DNA from: Nissolia schottii | Taxonomy: Eukaryota > Streptophyta > Magnoliopsida > Fabales > Fabaceae | Assembly: GCA_003254905.1 (NCBI GenBank) | Contig: QANU01033113.1 | Location: 13,979-77,978, forward strand | Length of the DNA stretch: 64,000 bases | Direction: 5' to 3' | Shown here: piece by piece, positions 37,878 to 51,200 of the stretch | Numbering within the stretch: position 1 is the stretch's first letter | Layout: each line of letters opens with the position of its first letter | The notes under the pieces: model-generated | What the model was told of the DNA's origin: nothing | The model's database searches: none | Seen by the model: only the letters and a program-made list of their open reading frames with translations | Program-made: the position numbers and the translations under genes

Positions 37878-40800
37878 CTTTGCCTCTGGGTAAGATGCAG
37901 AAACAGAATCAGCTTCAAATGCCACCAGTTTTTTCCTCCTCTCTTCTCTAAGGAGTGAGTACACTTTCTCAAAGAAATGCACCAATATCAACAAACCAAT
38001 TAGCTGCAGAAAGAACATGAACTCTTTGAGGTTTTGAACAATGACCAATTTTCATTTCAACCATGCATTCACATGACAAAATATGTACACATAAACATTC
38101 TAAAATAAAGGAATTGTTATTAAATAAAAAAAAAAGGATTACCAAAATCAGTAATAATCCAAATAGCTGCAGATAGAGAATGAGATTTTAGTATAATTTG
38201 CCTTTGAAAACGGAGAGTGATTGGTAGAATGAGTCATTGAAGGTATATATGGCTAAATATATATAGGGAGAGATTCTGAGATTGTGTCAAGGTGGAAGTT
38301 TTATCCAAATGAACAATTAGTACAAGATAAAAAAATAATAATGAAGTACAGGGAGTATTATTAGATAATTAACCAATAATTAATTTGCTTATAATAGAAA
38401 AATAGTATTTTTGCTCTAATCTTTGACCGATAAAACGGGAAATATAGTATGTTTGTTGGAGATTTAGAAAACAGCTAGTTCCACTCTCAACATGTTTAAA
38501 TTTTTTTTTTTTTTACTGGATGATTAAATTGTTCTTTTGTCAAAGGCATAGCAAATAGATAGTCGTTATATTCATATTCGGAAGTCTAATTACATGGAGT
38601 ATTTAGTTATTTAGTAATTTGAGAGATAGAGAGATTAATTTCAATACTGCAAGAACATTAAAAAAAAATGTTTTATACTGCAATCAATCACACCTTATTA
38701 TATTTTCTTAGTGAAAATAAATTAAAAAAAAGTAATTATAAAAATCAGTAAATGACTTTGTAAAAACACTTTATAATCCAGAGCATCAAAATTAAATTAT
38801 TGATTCTAAATCCAGCTGTGAAGATAATTATAACAAAAATTAGTTTAGTAGTAAAAAATAGGAACAAATGATCAAAATTAGGAGAAGATTTTTAGATTTA
38901 AATGCAGAGTGTTTCACTCTAGCCATGGGTCTTTTTCAAAGAGTCTCAATTTTGCACACTCCTACATTACACACCAGTTGCACACCCTTATAATTAAGAC
39001 TTATAATCTAAGGTTGTGTCTGAGTTTATTAAAAGATTGTATCTGTTTATTTAAATTAATTGTGTCTAAATCAATTATTAAGTAAGGTTGTGTCTGTAAG
39101 AAAAGTTGTATCTTTATAAACTATATGGTTATGTCTTATACAACCACAAAATTATCATGCTGAGTCGGCACACTCTTACATGCTTGAGAATGAAAAATAG
39201 CGTAAGTGTGTAATATCTAAGTGTGCAAAAATAATTACCCATCGAACACAGTTGAATAAGATGGTTTGTGATTCACACACGGTTCCTTTGTCTGTTTTGA
39301 CAAGAAGCAAAAGCAGGGAAAGGGGTTAATAAAATGGTGAAGGAAAATTAAATGGTGGGAATGTATGAGTGCTACGAGAGCTTGGTTTCACTTTATTTGG
39401 TATTGTCGGAATTAATGTCTACCTTCAACAATGAAATGAAGGAAATAACTACGAAAAAGAGTAAACAGTAAGGTCTTAAATCATCCTTCCTTTATTAGAA
39501 AGTGAACTGGTATAGAGAAAGCAGTCCCTGGTCTCTTCTCTTCATCCCAACCAAGCTAAGTTTGATTATTGGTAAACATTAGGGTGTGTTTGGCATATTG
39601 GCACTTGGCAGCAAATTTGACGTAGGGACTGAAAATGGAAATAATTAAAAGGTTTTAATTTTCAGTTGTTGCTTGGTTGAGAATTTGGAAAACCTAATAA
39701 AATATGTTCCGACTAGGCTCTTAACAAAATTGTCTTGATATAAATACATTTTTTTTTAAGCACAGGTAGAATATAAAAATGATGTATATACCACTTTTAT
39801 TATTCACTGTATAGCCACTAACGGAATCTATACGGATCTCTTGTATTCTGTATTTGTTTTCAAAACTGTGAACCATGCAATCCTTCGCAACATTGCACGC
39901 AGTCACACGCGATTCCGTGCGCGCACATACACTCTCACGCAATCCCAAAACCTTCAACTCACAAAACTCGTTCGAGAATACAAGCCTCCTCCATAATCAT
40001 TTTTTCTTCTCATTCGATGATCGTCATCATCTCACACAATCTGCCATCGTTTCAGTCCCTCTCGATTCATCGTCATCATCGTAATCATAATCCTATTCTT
40101 CTCATCTCTCCCATTTTATTCTCTTCTCAGTGTTATCTCTAGATCCAATTGAGACAATGAAAGAGGTTAGCGGTTTTGTTTTCTTTTCATCTTGTTGCTG
40201 ACAAATCCATATCTTGTACTGCAGATAGGATTCGTTGTCATGTTTGATAATTTAAAAGTATGTGTAATTCAATTCATATGATTGTGTATTTATATCCAAG
40301 AGTATGTGTAATGTTTATACAAATTTAGAAGTTGATTGCTTGTTTTAAGTTTGTGTAACTATGTCATCAAAATTTGTGCATCAACAGAGGACACAATTGT
40401 TAAAATAGTGGATACAAGCTTACATAGAAACAACATTCATATTTTTGCACCATCATACACAAATCTTTATACATGTATCACAAACCCTTTTACATATTGT
40501 ACATAAACTTTTATTCTCATTTACGCAAACCCCTTCATATATTTTACACAAACCCTTGGGGGGGGGGGTTTAAATCTACTTCCAGCAAATCAACTTACAT
40601 TTTTTTCACTTTATAATAGACAAAACGATAAAAGATTATTTCCCCCATTCACTAAGCAATCATGATTGAAAATCGTAACCTTTTATCCCCAAAAGAAGAA
40701 ATGAAAAGGACATTGTAACCTTCTCAAGTTCTCATCATATTTTCCATCTCCTAAAACATGCATACTGATAAAATTAAGATGAATGGAACTTTTACATGAC

Positions 40801-41042
40801 TGACTTTAATATTCTACTCTTTATCTTTAATAAGACAATTAAAAAATAATCAAACCTATTCTCTCTACTTTTTCCTTAAACAGAATACTGTTACAAGGAA
40901 GGTAGAGAAAAACGTACAACTCTTATTTTCATACAGATACAGTTGAACATTAGCATTATGCACAATGAATGAGACCTATATCAAGACTGATTTTCACCAA
41001 ATGTTATGTGTTTTTGTCTTCTGACATTAGCGTCAGAAATTC
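37878..41042. other. Intergenic stretch between the TSJT1-like and first MACPF genes
   Basis: No gene is supported. It contains the promoter side of the TSJT1-like gene, a MITE-like inverted repeat at 38949-39233, and a less AT-rich patch at about 39870-40170 (GTGCGCGCACATACACTCTC, then CATCGTCATCATC). That patch has a 69-codon open frame without recognisable features. Words such as GCACAAA, an 11-base G run at 40558-40568, and the duplicated 3' flank of the MACPF gene from about 40630 complete the stretch. Confidence 0.5.
38949..39233. mobile_element. MITE-like element with about 26-bp inverted ends
   Basis: The left end ATTTTGCACACTCCTACATT plus ACACAC and the reverse complement of the right end ATTTTTGCACACTTAGATAT plus TACACAC match well. 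The interior is AT-rich, with repeated GGTTGTGTCT words. No transposase or convincing target duplication was seen. Confidence 0.45.
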
Positions 41043-44000
41043 CTAGCCTATATCCAACAAGGAATACTTGACCCTGATGGAGATTTTGCCACCTTCCACC
41101 AAAAGCTTGGCTCCAGTGACCACCCAATGTCCAGGCGTGTCTTCTGGACCCCTAACAACTTCCTTAGTGTCTACAAACCTTAACATCTTAGGAGGCTTTG
41201 TTGGCACAGGTGCGTAAGTATTGGAGTTCCCATTATAAGCTGCTGCTGCTGCTGCTTTAGTTGTATCCTCTTTTGGTGGCTTCTCTGTCTCAATCCGATG
41301 CAACTCTCTGCTAAGCGTTGTGCTAAACAGTGTCGAAAAGAATCCCGATTTTCTAAATGTGAATGAAGCAGCATCCCATTCTGATCTGCGAATTTTTGAT
41401 GCGGATATTGTTGAATATCCAAGCCTCAAAAATAGAACCTTCTTTGCTTTTATAAGCCTAACCTCGAACCAGGCCTTTGTCACAATGCACGCACCCTCAT
41501 CAATGTGAGAATCACCGCACTCTACTGGGGCAGTGCATACACGTGAACAAAGTTTTGACTTCACAGGTTCAAAGTAGGCTTTATCTACTTCTCTAGACTC
41601 ATCATAGTCATGATTATCCCTGATTTGAAGAATACTAGGAAGATTGGATAGATGCTGTAGATGGATCCCCAGGTGGTCACTCTTTCGGCCTTCCAAAAAC
41701 AAGCGAATACCTGTTACTGGCCGACATCCTGAGTCAACCTGAAAAGCAATTGTGTAAGCTTAGTTACCAGAATGTAAGGGTTATTGGTAAAATGAGTGAT
41801 GGACTAATGAAAATTTACTTATAACAAATGCAAGATCCTGATTCATGACTACAACAATGTATGTACAAATCTACAATGTGATATGCAACACCTGAGAACA
41901 ATTGTCGGCGATTATATGTCACGGATTGTCTAAGTTACACGACATTAACAAGGACTGACTTCATATTCAGGGGGGAAAAATGATTTTCTTCCATAATCAT
42001 CCTTTTAAAGGTAAAAAGCTTGCAATCCTCCTTCAAATCATCAAAATATTTATAATATGTATTACTTACCTGTGCAGTATTAACATAAAGCTTTGACCCC
42101 ATGAATGAGAATTGGAGTGCTGGAGACTTATTTTTTCCAAGCCTGGGACCAAATCCAAGAGGCAGCTCATATGCCGGAGCCCACTGCCGAGGCAACTGGC
42201 ATTGTAGAAATTGATGAAGTTCCTCTATTGGTGGTTTATCTGCAAGATGCAGGAATTGACCGAGAGTTTGACACTCAGACCAGATAAAGAATTATACTCC
42301 AATCCACAAATCAGTATAATTATATCTTACATAATGATTTTCCATGCATAAAGGCTTATGCTTAATGAAAGTGTGAAAAGAGATGACATCAGTATCTTAA
42401 AACCATATTTAGGTTTACAAAAACCATCCTGCACCAACAAAATCCTAAGTGCTCCATCTAATCTTTACTGGACCTGTACCCATGAGACCATAAAAGCATT
42501 GTGGGGAGGAAAAAAAACGTATGCAGCTTCATAAAGAATTCAACTCAAAGAAACCTTGATCAGAATGTTTCAAGTTAACTTAATGAGTATCCCAAAAAAC
42601 AATTTAAACTCTACCACGTCAATCCGATAAGTAAGCTAAGCAATAACATTCTGTTCATTGGCAATTATGCAGAGTTTGTGCACTTAGGGAAAGAAAGTGC
42701 AGGGGTTTAAAACAACTATTAAAATCATCATACACTTGCTTGGTAAGACAGGAAAGAAGAAGGAATGAAGAAGAGATCAAACTTCACATTTCATCCTTTT
42801 GTAGATATATTCTCATCTGAAATATGGAATGAACATGCAATACCAGGGTCTAAATTTCAGTTTTTCTTAGCCAACAAACGAAAATCAAAACCTTCATGGT
42901 TCAACATCTATACTCCCCTTTTATTTCACTTCTCTCACCAAGGACATCCTAAACAAGCTCATTGTCACATGTCTATATGGCCCTCAGACAAGTAATATAC
43001 ATGGGGTTCCTGTTTGGACAAAGTAGTTTCAATTCCTAAGATTCCTTGTAATGGCCAGAAAATAAACTACGATAACTTCAAGGCTTAAGCAACAACATTA
43101 TCAACCTAAATTAGAAAGTACCAATAAATGACTGGAGAAAAGGCTTAACTGTTCAGGAAACATGTTTACTTACATGCAAGATATAAATTCACTGCATGTC
43201 TTAGAAATCCATAGCCTCGATTAGAATTCAGTAGTGATGTAATAGGTACTAATGACATAGATACCACATTAGGTGATTCTGATATGGTAGACATCCACTG
43301 ACTATGGTGTTGGCCAATACCAACAATACCTCCCCTTCGAACTGAAATGCTTATGATATCCTGTATGAAAATAAATTAAATAACTAAAGTGCCGGACACA
43401 GGGTGATTGCTTTGTGTGCAAATGAAGCATGAGAGCTTCCATTAATACTAACATGATTCTTGGAGTGACTTTTTACAGACGGTCGATGAGCTAAATGCTC
43501 TTCCCATGGCATGCTATGATCATCCTGCACAGAAGCGAGCTATTTCAGATTTCCTTGAATTTTGTAAAATTAGATGTTTTTTAATCACATTATCATTTTA
43601 ACCAAAAGGCAATTGATTATTTGCTATAAACCTTTGTCCCTCCAATAATCTTAAACTTCTTTTCATAAATGATGAACACTCTGAAACTTTACATGCAATT
43701 ACAAATCCATCAAATCGATTGCACTTTTATAATAGCAACCATTTAAGTGGAAATTGTCATTTTAATTTCCCCTTCCCTCCACATTTCCACTTATCACCAT
43801 TGATTGCTTGTATTTGGGAATCATTTTTGGTAATATGGCAGTATATAAAAAAAATTCTTGTTATGCAAGTTCTAGGAAATAATAAAATACATGAAGTAGG
43901 TTATAAGCTAAGTAAGCTGAAAAGTTACTGTTTCTAGTTCCTTAGTTCTATCTTGTGAGATGCCCCTATGATTCCTCTCACTAACTTTATCCTCTCTTTA

Positions 44001-47000
44001 ACTTTTCAACTTGGCGTCAGAGCAAAACTTAGAGGAGAAATCCTCAGTTGCTCTGATCCATTTTGTTGTTGTTTAAACTAGAGATAGAGAGTAGGGGGTC
44101 TGGTGTATGGGATATCGATTGCTTGTCCTGTTTCATCTGCTGAGCGAGGGGGGAGGTTCTAATCGTGGTGGTGTAATAAATGTGAGGCATTTTTGGGGGC
44201 ATACATTAAGGGAATTTATTTTATTTTATTTTTTTTGGTACATATAGATTAAGGGATTTGAGTGAGGTGATTTGGGGACGGATTAGGGTGATGTGCGAGA
44301 TTGTAGGGATTTGGGATATTAGCACGTGGAGAGTTGATTGTTTCCCCTGGTAAGGTGGTGTAGAGGCAGGAGGGATAGGGCGATGTCGGGCTAGGAGGGG
44401 GAGTAGTATCAGGCCAGGGGTAGGCCGGTGATGGGTTGATTTAGGCAAGTTTAAATGTGGTTTTTCAGGTAGGTCACGGCAGGTAGGACTGAGGGCTGAG
44501 AGATTAGATGGACCATGAATCACAAGCCTCCCAGACCGAAGGCTAGGAGGACAGGGTCTTATTAATGTTTAAGATCAGTATTTGAGGGTTCATTATTGGG
44601 TGATTAATCAGTAAACCAGATGGATCACAAGTCTCCCAGCCATAGAAGAGTGAAGAGACTAAATGTTCTAGACCGGAGGACAGAGGTTGGTTAGAGATGG
44701 GATGGTAAGTCGGCAGGCCGGTAAACTTGATGGATCTCATTCGTTGTTTGACACATCCGTGAAAGTGAGCCACATGTGTCTTCTAAACACACCAACATTC
44801 ACTTATCTGTCAAACAAGAATTTCTAAGCTTAGGGCCATGACGACCATTTTACAAGAAAAAGTCAGCATTCTTACATCGGCCATGTCAGCATTGTTTGAT
44901 CATGTGCAGCAACTTTAAGATGAGATCTACAACCAGTTCTGAAAAATACATTTTTTTACATGGGGATGTAGAATAGAAGTTATGTGGAGATCTCACCAAG
45001 TGCAATATGATGGAAAAAAGAAATTGAAAATTGAGAAAAGTATTTCATGGTTTGAATAACTGGCCTAAAATTTGATATGATAGATTTATGAAGGTTGCAA
45101 TGTTGATGACATATTGGACATAAAATGAATTCCCTGATATCACTCAAGGACATCCTGCTAAAGAATTTCAAAACAAGGACATGAGCAAGATAAGTTGGTT
45201 GATCCGATAAAAGGCGTCTTCATTTCGCAAACATGTCTGAAAGAGATTGGTTGCAAATGCAGACCTGCTAATAGCCCGAATGAACACAAACATACTATTG
45301 GAAGTGAAATGGAAGAGAGGGGGATAAAATGCTCATTGTAATTGGTAAACTTTTTTGAATTTGGCAGAACCTAATGTTTAGAGAACAGTAGCAAGCCTGA
45401 GATGAACTAGTAAATTTAGATACTCTTTTAAACTCTTAATGTTTGAGTATTGATTCTCAAGAGCAATAAACAAAATGGCGGGTATAGCACCCTTTCCAAG
45501 ATTACATGCAGCTAGAGAGAAGTTAAAAATGAAGTGATGCATTTGATCCTATGTACCTTCAATTCTGATATTTTAGCAATTCTTCCATTAGAATTTCCAT
45601 TTAAATCTTCAGAGAACCTCTCATCAGCTAATTGCTGAAGCAATTGCTCCACTTCGCTAGGGCCAAGATCTGAACTTTTTAACTGCTTGACATGAACCAC
45701 ATCCTTACCTCCCATTTTCACCCCAACCACTATGTGCGTTCCATATTTCTCAATGAACCTGAAGAATCATGTTTCATTTAGTGCACCGTTCAGGTTCAAG
45801 GCAACATATTATGCTTATCAAAGAAAGAAAGTACAAACTGAGGCTATTCAATCAGGTGCAAAAAAATACAGTTAAAAACTTTGAGGAATTATGAAATGAA
45901 AATCAGTGATTTTTTAATATATTGAAGAGGAACAAATGATAACTTTATCTAGGAGACAACTAATTTAATGAGAGATTCTGCTTGCTCTTTCTGCCATTTA
46001 ATAAATGTTAATAAAAAATAAAACTACGGAAAGAAATGTCTCAACATTATATATTCCTGTTAGCAAATGGATACGTTATATAAATCATTGTTCTCTCATA
46101 AAACTGCTAAGCTGTGCAAGGCCACTTCTATAAGTAATAAATTAGAGCAGTTAGATATGCTTTCATAAATTTATTATTTGCTTGCTCCTACCTTTCACAG
46201 TTAAAATTTTTTCCATCTTATTTTCAAGTTATCAGCAACTTTGAACTCAAATTCACCTGGTTTGGAGTCCTGTACCGTTGTACTTAGAACTTCATTAAGC
46301 CTTGATTGTTGACATATCAATGACAAGAAAATTCTTTTAGGATTTTTACTTTTCTGGTTCCACTATTTGGTAAATGTGACTGCCAAAGACCAAGCAGATC
46401 ACATTTCCTTAAACAATAATAGTTACTGCTATGCAGAACAATATCATCAGCAACAAGCCAACAATAGTAGAAAATAGGGGACCAGGCGTCAAGAAGGACA
46501 ATTGTACTTACTCAGCAAGGGCAGCAGGGTTCCACGAAGTAGGCACTGCTTGTTTTACGTTGTCGGAAATAGTTATGTGGGTTCTATCTAACTCAACGTT
46601 ATACAAAGTTATGAACCAGCCATCAAAAGCGAGGCTTTTAGTTGAAGCTTCAGCATTCTTCCAGCTGCCTCTCATGTCAAACATAGCATTGAATAGGCCA
46701 GATGGTATCTTCCCAAAAAAAGTTAGTTCTTGATTAAATTGCTCAGACATCTGCATCAATAGAAATTGAGTATTAATTTGAGTTTATATGTTTCAAAGCT
46801 AAAATAACAGGATCTTAAACAATGGCTTTATCAGGTATGTTGGCTATTATTACTTAATCTAATTTTAACTGCATTTTTAATATTATTCCCAAAATGTACG
46901 TATTAAGAAATAAACAATAAGAGAATTTTCATTCTCGTAACTGCCTCTAACGTAAGGGAATGCGCCCATTGCAGGCACATAGGCTAGGATGTTAAGCTCG

Positions 47001-47508
47001 TTGAATCCCAATAGTGATGCTGGCCAAATTAAACCAACTGTTGAATCCAGAATAGCATATATGTGTGTGTGTTTTCAATCTGATCTTAAATTGCTATGGC
47101 TAATTAAATTTGAGATTTATAAACTCTCGCATATTAAGATGGTAATTAAGGTGTCACTTAAGTATCATAATTATCATATGATTCTGAACATTTTGCTAAT
47201 TCTAAAGTAGTGCTAAATGATTATATATATATATATACCTGTTGAAAGGAGAGGAGACCAGAGGAAATCCTGAATCGCTCGCCTTGGTGGCACTTGATAC
47301 AGCTGGGAACGCCAGGCACAACGACGCTGCCGGGGAACACCAGTTCCCTTGTCTGCTTCCGGTCAACTACTTCCCCCACCCTTGACTTGCAACCAGACAA
47401 ACGAATGTCCCTGCACGCATCGTATCCTAGTCCTATCGCCTCCACCGCCTTCTCCGCCGCCGATTGCGGCGACAGCGTCCCTAACCCGGAGTTTCTGCTT
47501 ACAGACAT
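41043..47508 (-). CDS. MACPF-domain protein, NSL1-like (tandem copy 1)
   Basis: Membrane-attack-complex/perforin protein of the plant NSL1/CAD1 group. In Arabidopsis these restrain salicylate-dependent cell death, probably at membranes; that role is inherited from the family. Exons on the - strand: 47508-47239, 46750-46512, 45758-45557, 43524-43453, 43360-43174, 42239-42070, 41738-41043. They total 1836 bp (611 aa); Arabidopsis NSL1 is about 612 aa. Seen in order: AVEAIGLGYDACRDIRLSGC, GERFRISSGLLSF, NQELTFFGKIPSGLFNAMF, the MACPF signature IEKYGTHIVVGVKMGG, SISVRRGGIVGIGQ, VPITSLLNSNRGYGFLRHAV, YKPPIEELHQFL, PALQFSFMGSKLYVNT, RPVTGIRLFLEGRKSDHLGI and the C-terminal RGPEDTPGHWVVTGAKL, GGKISIRVKYSLL. 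A GCA repeat encodes six or seven alanines near 41237-41260. Intron 1's donor sits against an AT repeat, and intron 3 carries an insertion. The copy appears intact. Confidence 0.93.
44000..44940. mobile_element. Insertion in intron 3 of MACPF copy 1, probable LTR-retroelement internal fragment
   Basis: The paralogous intron of copy 2 is continuous from TAACTTTTTCTATTTTTAAC to ATGCATTTTTTATG. Here about 0.93 kb is interposed. The insert opens near 44011 with TTGGCGTCAGAGC, which resembles a tRNA-Met primer-binding site. It includes a G-rich region at 44250-44520 and near 44837-44920 reads MTTILQEKVSILTSAM, like the start of a Gag. No LTR or target duplication was seen. It looks like a broken relic; the family is uncertain. 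Confidence 0.4.
47222..47238. repeat. (AT)n repeat forming the intron 1 donor region of MACPF copy 1
   Basis: On the - strand the donor reads CAG then GTATATATATATATATAA, so the microsatellite starts at the GT itself. In copy 2 the same donor is CAG then GTAATACTTT. Confidence 0.8.
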
Positions 47509-48287
47509 TGCCCAATTTGAGCTCGTTAGGGTCTGGCTTTTAGTGAATTGAGATGAATGAATAGGATGAAGTGAAGGCGACGACCCCCACCACCTCGTCT
47601 AAATTGAAGTCGTCGGGGTTCTGCGCATACCCCATCTTGATTTTTCAACCGTTATTTTACTACAAAGTTTCAAGGAAATAACAATGCTCTCTCTGTTATG
47701 TGACGCGACTGGAAATTGCTGCCTGCTTCATACTTCACCGACTTAGGTCAATGTTGGCTTTTGCATAAATTTCTTTTTTAAGGAAAAAAAATGTTTATAA
47801 ATCCACTTTTCCAAGAAGCATTACAAAACGTTGCCTTGGATGTTGATCACTTTAAGTCAGTTAAAAGTAGTTATTTTCCGTTCACCAAGTAATCATGATT
47901 GGAAATCGCAACCTTTCAATTTCATCCCCAAAAGAAATGAAAAAAGCCATAGTATAGTAGTAGTATAGTAACCTTCTCAAGCTCTCATCGTATCATATTT
48001 TCTATATCTCGTAAAACATACACACTGTTAAACCCTAAGAGGCAAGAGCAATTACTTTTGTACATATCATTCTTTGAAGCAATAATATTCCCTCCTTTTT
48101 TTTTCTTTCCTTAGACAAAATGGTGTACAAGAGAAGTATGGAAAAATGTAAAACAGTCATTTTCATATCTAAACTTCCTGTACATTATTAACATTGTATT
48201 ATATCAATGGTAAAAACTGAATTTGGCCAACTGCTATACTTTTTGATCTTTTCACATTAGCATCAGAAATTCCTGGCGCTATAGTCT
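47509..48287. other. Intergenic spacer between the two MACPF genes
   Basis: The 779 bp hold the 3' flank of copy 2 and the promoter of copy 1. The part from about 47868 to 48180 matches the 3' flank of copy 1 at about 40637-40930 (ATCATGATTG, CCCCAAAAGAA, GTAACCTTCTCAAG, CTCATC). The part at about 47655-47685 matches 54545-54575 upstream of copy 2 (AAAGTTTCAA, GAAACAACAA-like). These fix the ends of the duplicated unit. Confidence 0.65.
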
Positions 48288-51200
48288 CTATATCCGATTA
48301 ACCAACAAGGAATACTTGACCTTGATGGAGATCTTTCCACCCTCTACCCACAGTCTTGCTCCAGTAACCACCCAATGTCCAGGCATGTGTTCTGGACCCC
48401 TAACAACTTCCTTTGTGTCTACAAACCTCAACATCTTAGGAGCCTTTGTTCGAACCTGTGCGTCAGTCTTAGACTCCCCGTTATAAGCTAATAAAGCTAC
48501 CGGCGGGTTCTTCGTCTCGATCCGATGCAATCCTCTGCTAAGCCTTGTGCTCAACAATGTTGAGAAGAATCCGGATTTTCGATAATTGGAAGATATACCA
48601 TCCCATTCTGACTTGTAAATCTTCGATGATGGCGATAATGTTGAATATCCGAGCCTCAAGAAAAGAACTTCTTTTTGTTTTATAAGCCTAACCTCAAACC
48701 ATGCCTTTGTCACAATGCATGCAGACTCATCAATATGATGAGAATCTCTGCACTCTACCGGGGCAGTGTATACATGTGAAAACCATTTCCACTTCACAGG
48801 TTCAAAGTAGGCTCTTTCATCTGATTCATCAATAGCCGCCGCCGCACAGTCATGATTTTCCCATATTTGAAGAATACTGGGAAGATTGGATAGATGCTGG
48901 AGATGGATCCCCAGGTGGTCACTCTTTCTGCCTTCTAAAAACAAGTGAATACCAGTCACAGGCCGACATCCAGAGTCAACCTGAAAATTTGTGAAGCTTA
49001 TAAATCAGAATGTAGCCCCACGTATTGGGATAAGACTCTATTGTTGTTGTTATATAAATCAGATTATAAAGGGTATTGGTGAAACTGAGTGATGATGAAT
49101 TAATACTTAAAAGAACTAATCTGTGATCCTGGTTCGTGACTACATGGATTTAAGCACAAATAAACAAGGTGATACGCATCCCCTGAGAGCAATTGTTGGC
49201 GATTATATGTCAGTACTGCCTGTATTACATGAGACATTAGCAAGGATTTCCTTACTTTCAGGGAGAAACAATGAGTTTCTTCCAAATCATCCTTCTAAAA
49301 GTAAAAACATGCAATCCTTTTTCAAACCATCAAATTAGAAACCCCAGTTCAGAATAAAAAGAATATGATTTTTAGAAAGACAGCATTTTGGTTGGAAGGG
49401 ATTAAAAGTGAGACAACTGAAATTGAAGAATAGCAGAACTGAAATTGAAGAATAGCAGACTAAGTATATCATAGTATACTTGCTTGCAAAGAGAATAAAA
49501 GAAAAAATGATTGTGGAAGTCTCATAATTTGCATTACATCCTTTGTTAACTTTTCTTCATCCTACGTGGGCTAATGACTAGCTGAAAATGCAATATCACT
49601 AAGGGCCTAATACAAATATTCAGTTTTTTTCACATTCTATACCTGCGCAGTATTAACATAAAGCTTGGGCCCCATGAATGAGAATTGGAGTGCTGGGGAC
49701 TTTTTTCTCCTTTGCTTGGGACCAAATCCATCATATACCGGAGCCCACTGTCGTAGCAACTGAAATTGTAGGAATTGATTAAGTTCCTCTATTGGCGGCT
49801 TATCTGCAGGGACACAAGAACTGATTGAGAGTGACACACAGACCAAATAAAGAATTCCAATCCATATATCAGTGTAATTATATCTTATAATGATTTTCCA
49901 TGCATAGAAGCATAAGCTTAATGAAAGAGATGAACATCAGTATCTAAAACATATATAAATCTAGAACAAACCCCAATGTGCTCCATGTAATCTTTACTAG
50001 AGCTGGGCCCGTGAGTCATGGGAAAGAATAGTAATTCAACTTAAAAGTAAAAGAAGTCTTGATCAGAATGTTTCAGGTCCCCTGAAACTGTTTAAAATCT
50101 ATCACATAAAATAACCATGATAAATAAGCAATATTATTCTGTTCATTGGCAATTATACGCAGAGTTAGTGGCGCTAGGCAGGGATTAGAATAGGAAAAGT
50201 ACAGGGGTTGAAAACAACATGCAAAATCATTATATGCTTGCTTGGTAAGACAAGAAAAAGTAAGTAATGACCAAAATCTACATTCCATTTTTTTGAAGAC
50301 ATTATCATCTCATTTCCCACCTTCTATACCATTACCCAAAAAAGAGAAAATCGTAACATTCACATGGCTCCTCATTTCTACCTTTCTATTTTTTCACTTC
50401 TCTCGCCAAACACATCCTAGTAAGCTCGTGGTTGCAGGCCTAAATTGCTTCCAGACAAGTTATATACATCGGGTTCCTGTTAGGAAAGGCTAGTTTCAAT
50501 GCCTAAGATACTTTGTGATGCACAGAAAATAAACCACGGTAACTTCAAGCATTGTTGTCTAAAGAAATGCCTAGTTCACCGTTCAGGAAACATGCTTACT
50601 CACATGTAAGATATAAATTCACTGCATGCCTTAGAAATCCATAGCCTCGAACAGACTTCAGTAGTGATGTAATGGGTACTAATGACATTGATATGACATT
50701 AGGTGACTGTGATATGGTAGAAATCCACTGATTATGGCGTTGGCCAATAGCAACAATACCTCCCCTTCGAACTGAAATGCTTATGACATCCTGTATGAAC
50801 AGAAATTTAAATGACCAAAGTAACAAAGTGTCAAATAAAGGGTAATTACATTGTGTGCAAATGAAGCATGAGAACTGCCATAAATACTAACATCATTGTC
50901 GGAGTAACTTTTTACGTACGGTCCAACAGAAGCAGCAAGAGCCAAGTCATTTTCCCAGGGAACATTCTGATCATCCTGCAAAGAAGTTAGATATCTCAGA
51001 TTTACTTTAATTTTGTAAACCAGGATATTGTTGAATCACATTACTTTAATCAAAAGGTGAGGATGATTGTTCAATATAAACTTTTTTCCCTCCAGTAACC
51101 TCAAAATTCTTTTCGTAAATAATCAATACCATGCAACTATACATACAATAACAAATCTGTTCTGATTGCACTTCTACAACGAGCAACCATTTATCACCAT

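Noticed and set aside
39875-40170. Possible short gene at 39.9-40.2 kb
   Set aside because: The open frame is 69 codons without recognisable motifs, ends in simple TCATCATC repeat, and shows no credible splice partner. It is left as intergenic.
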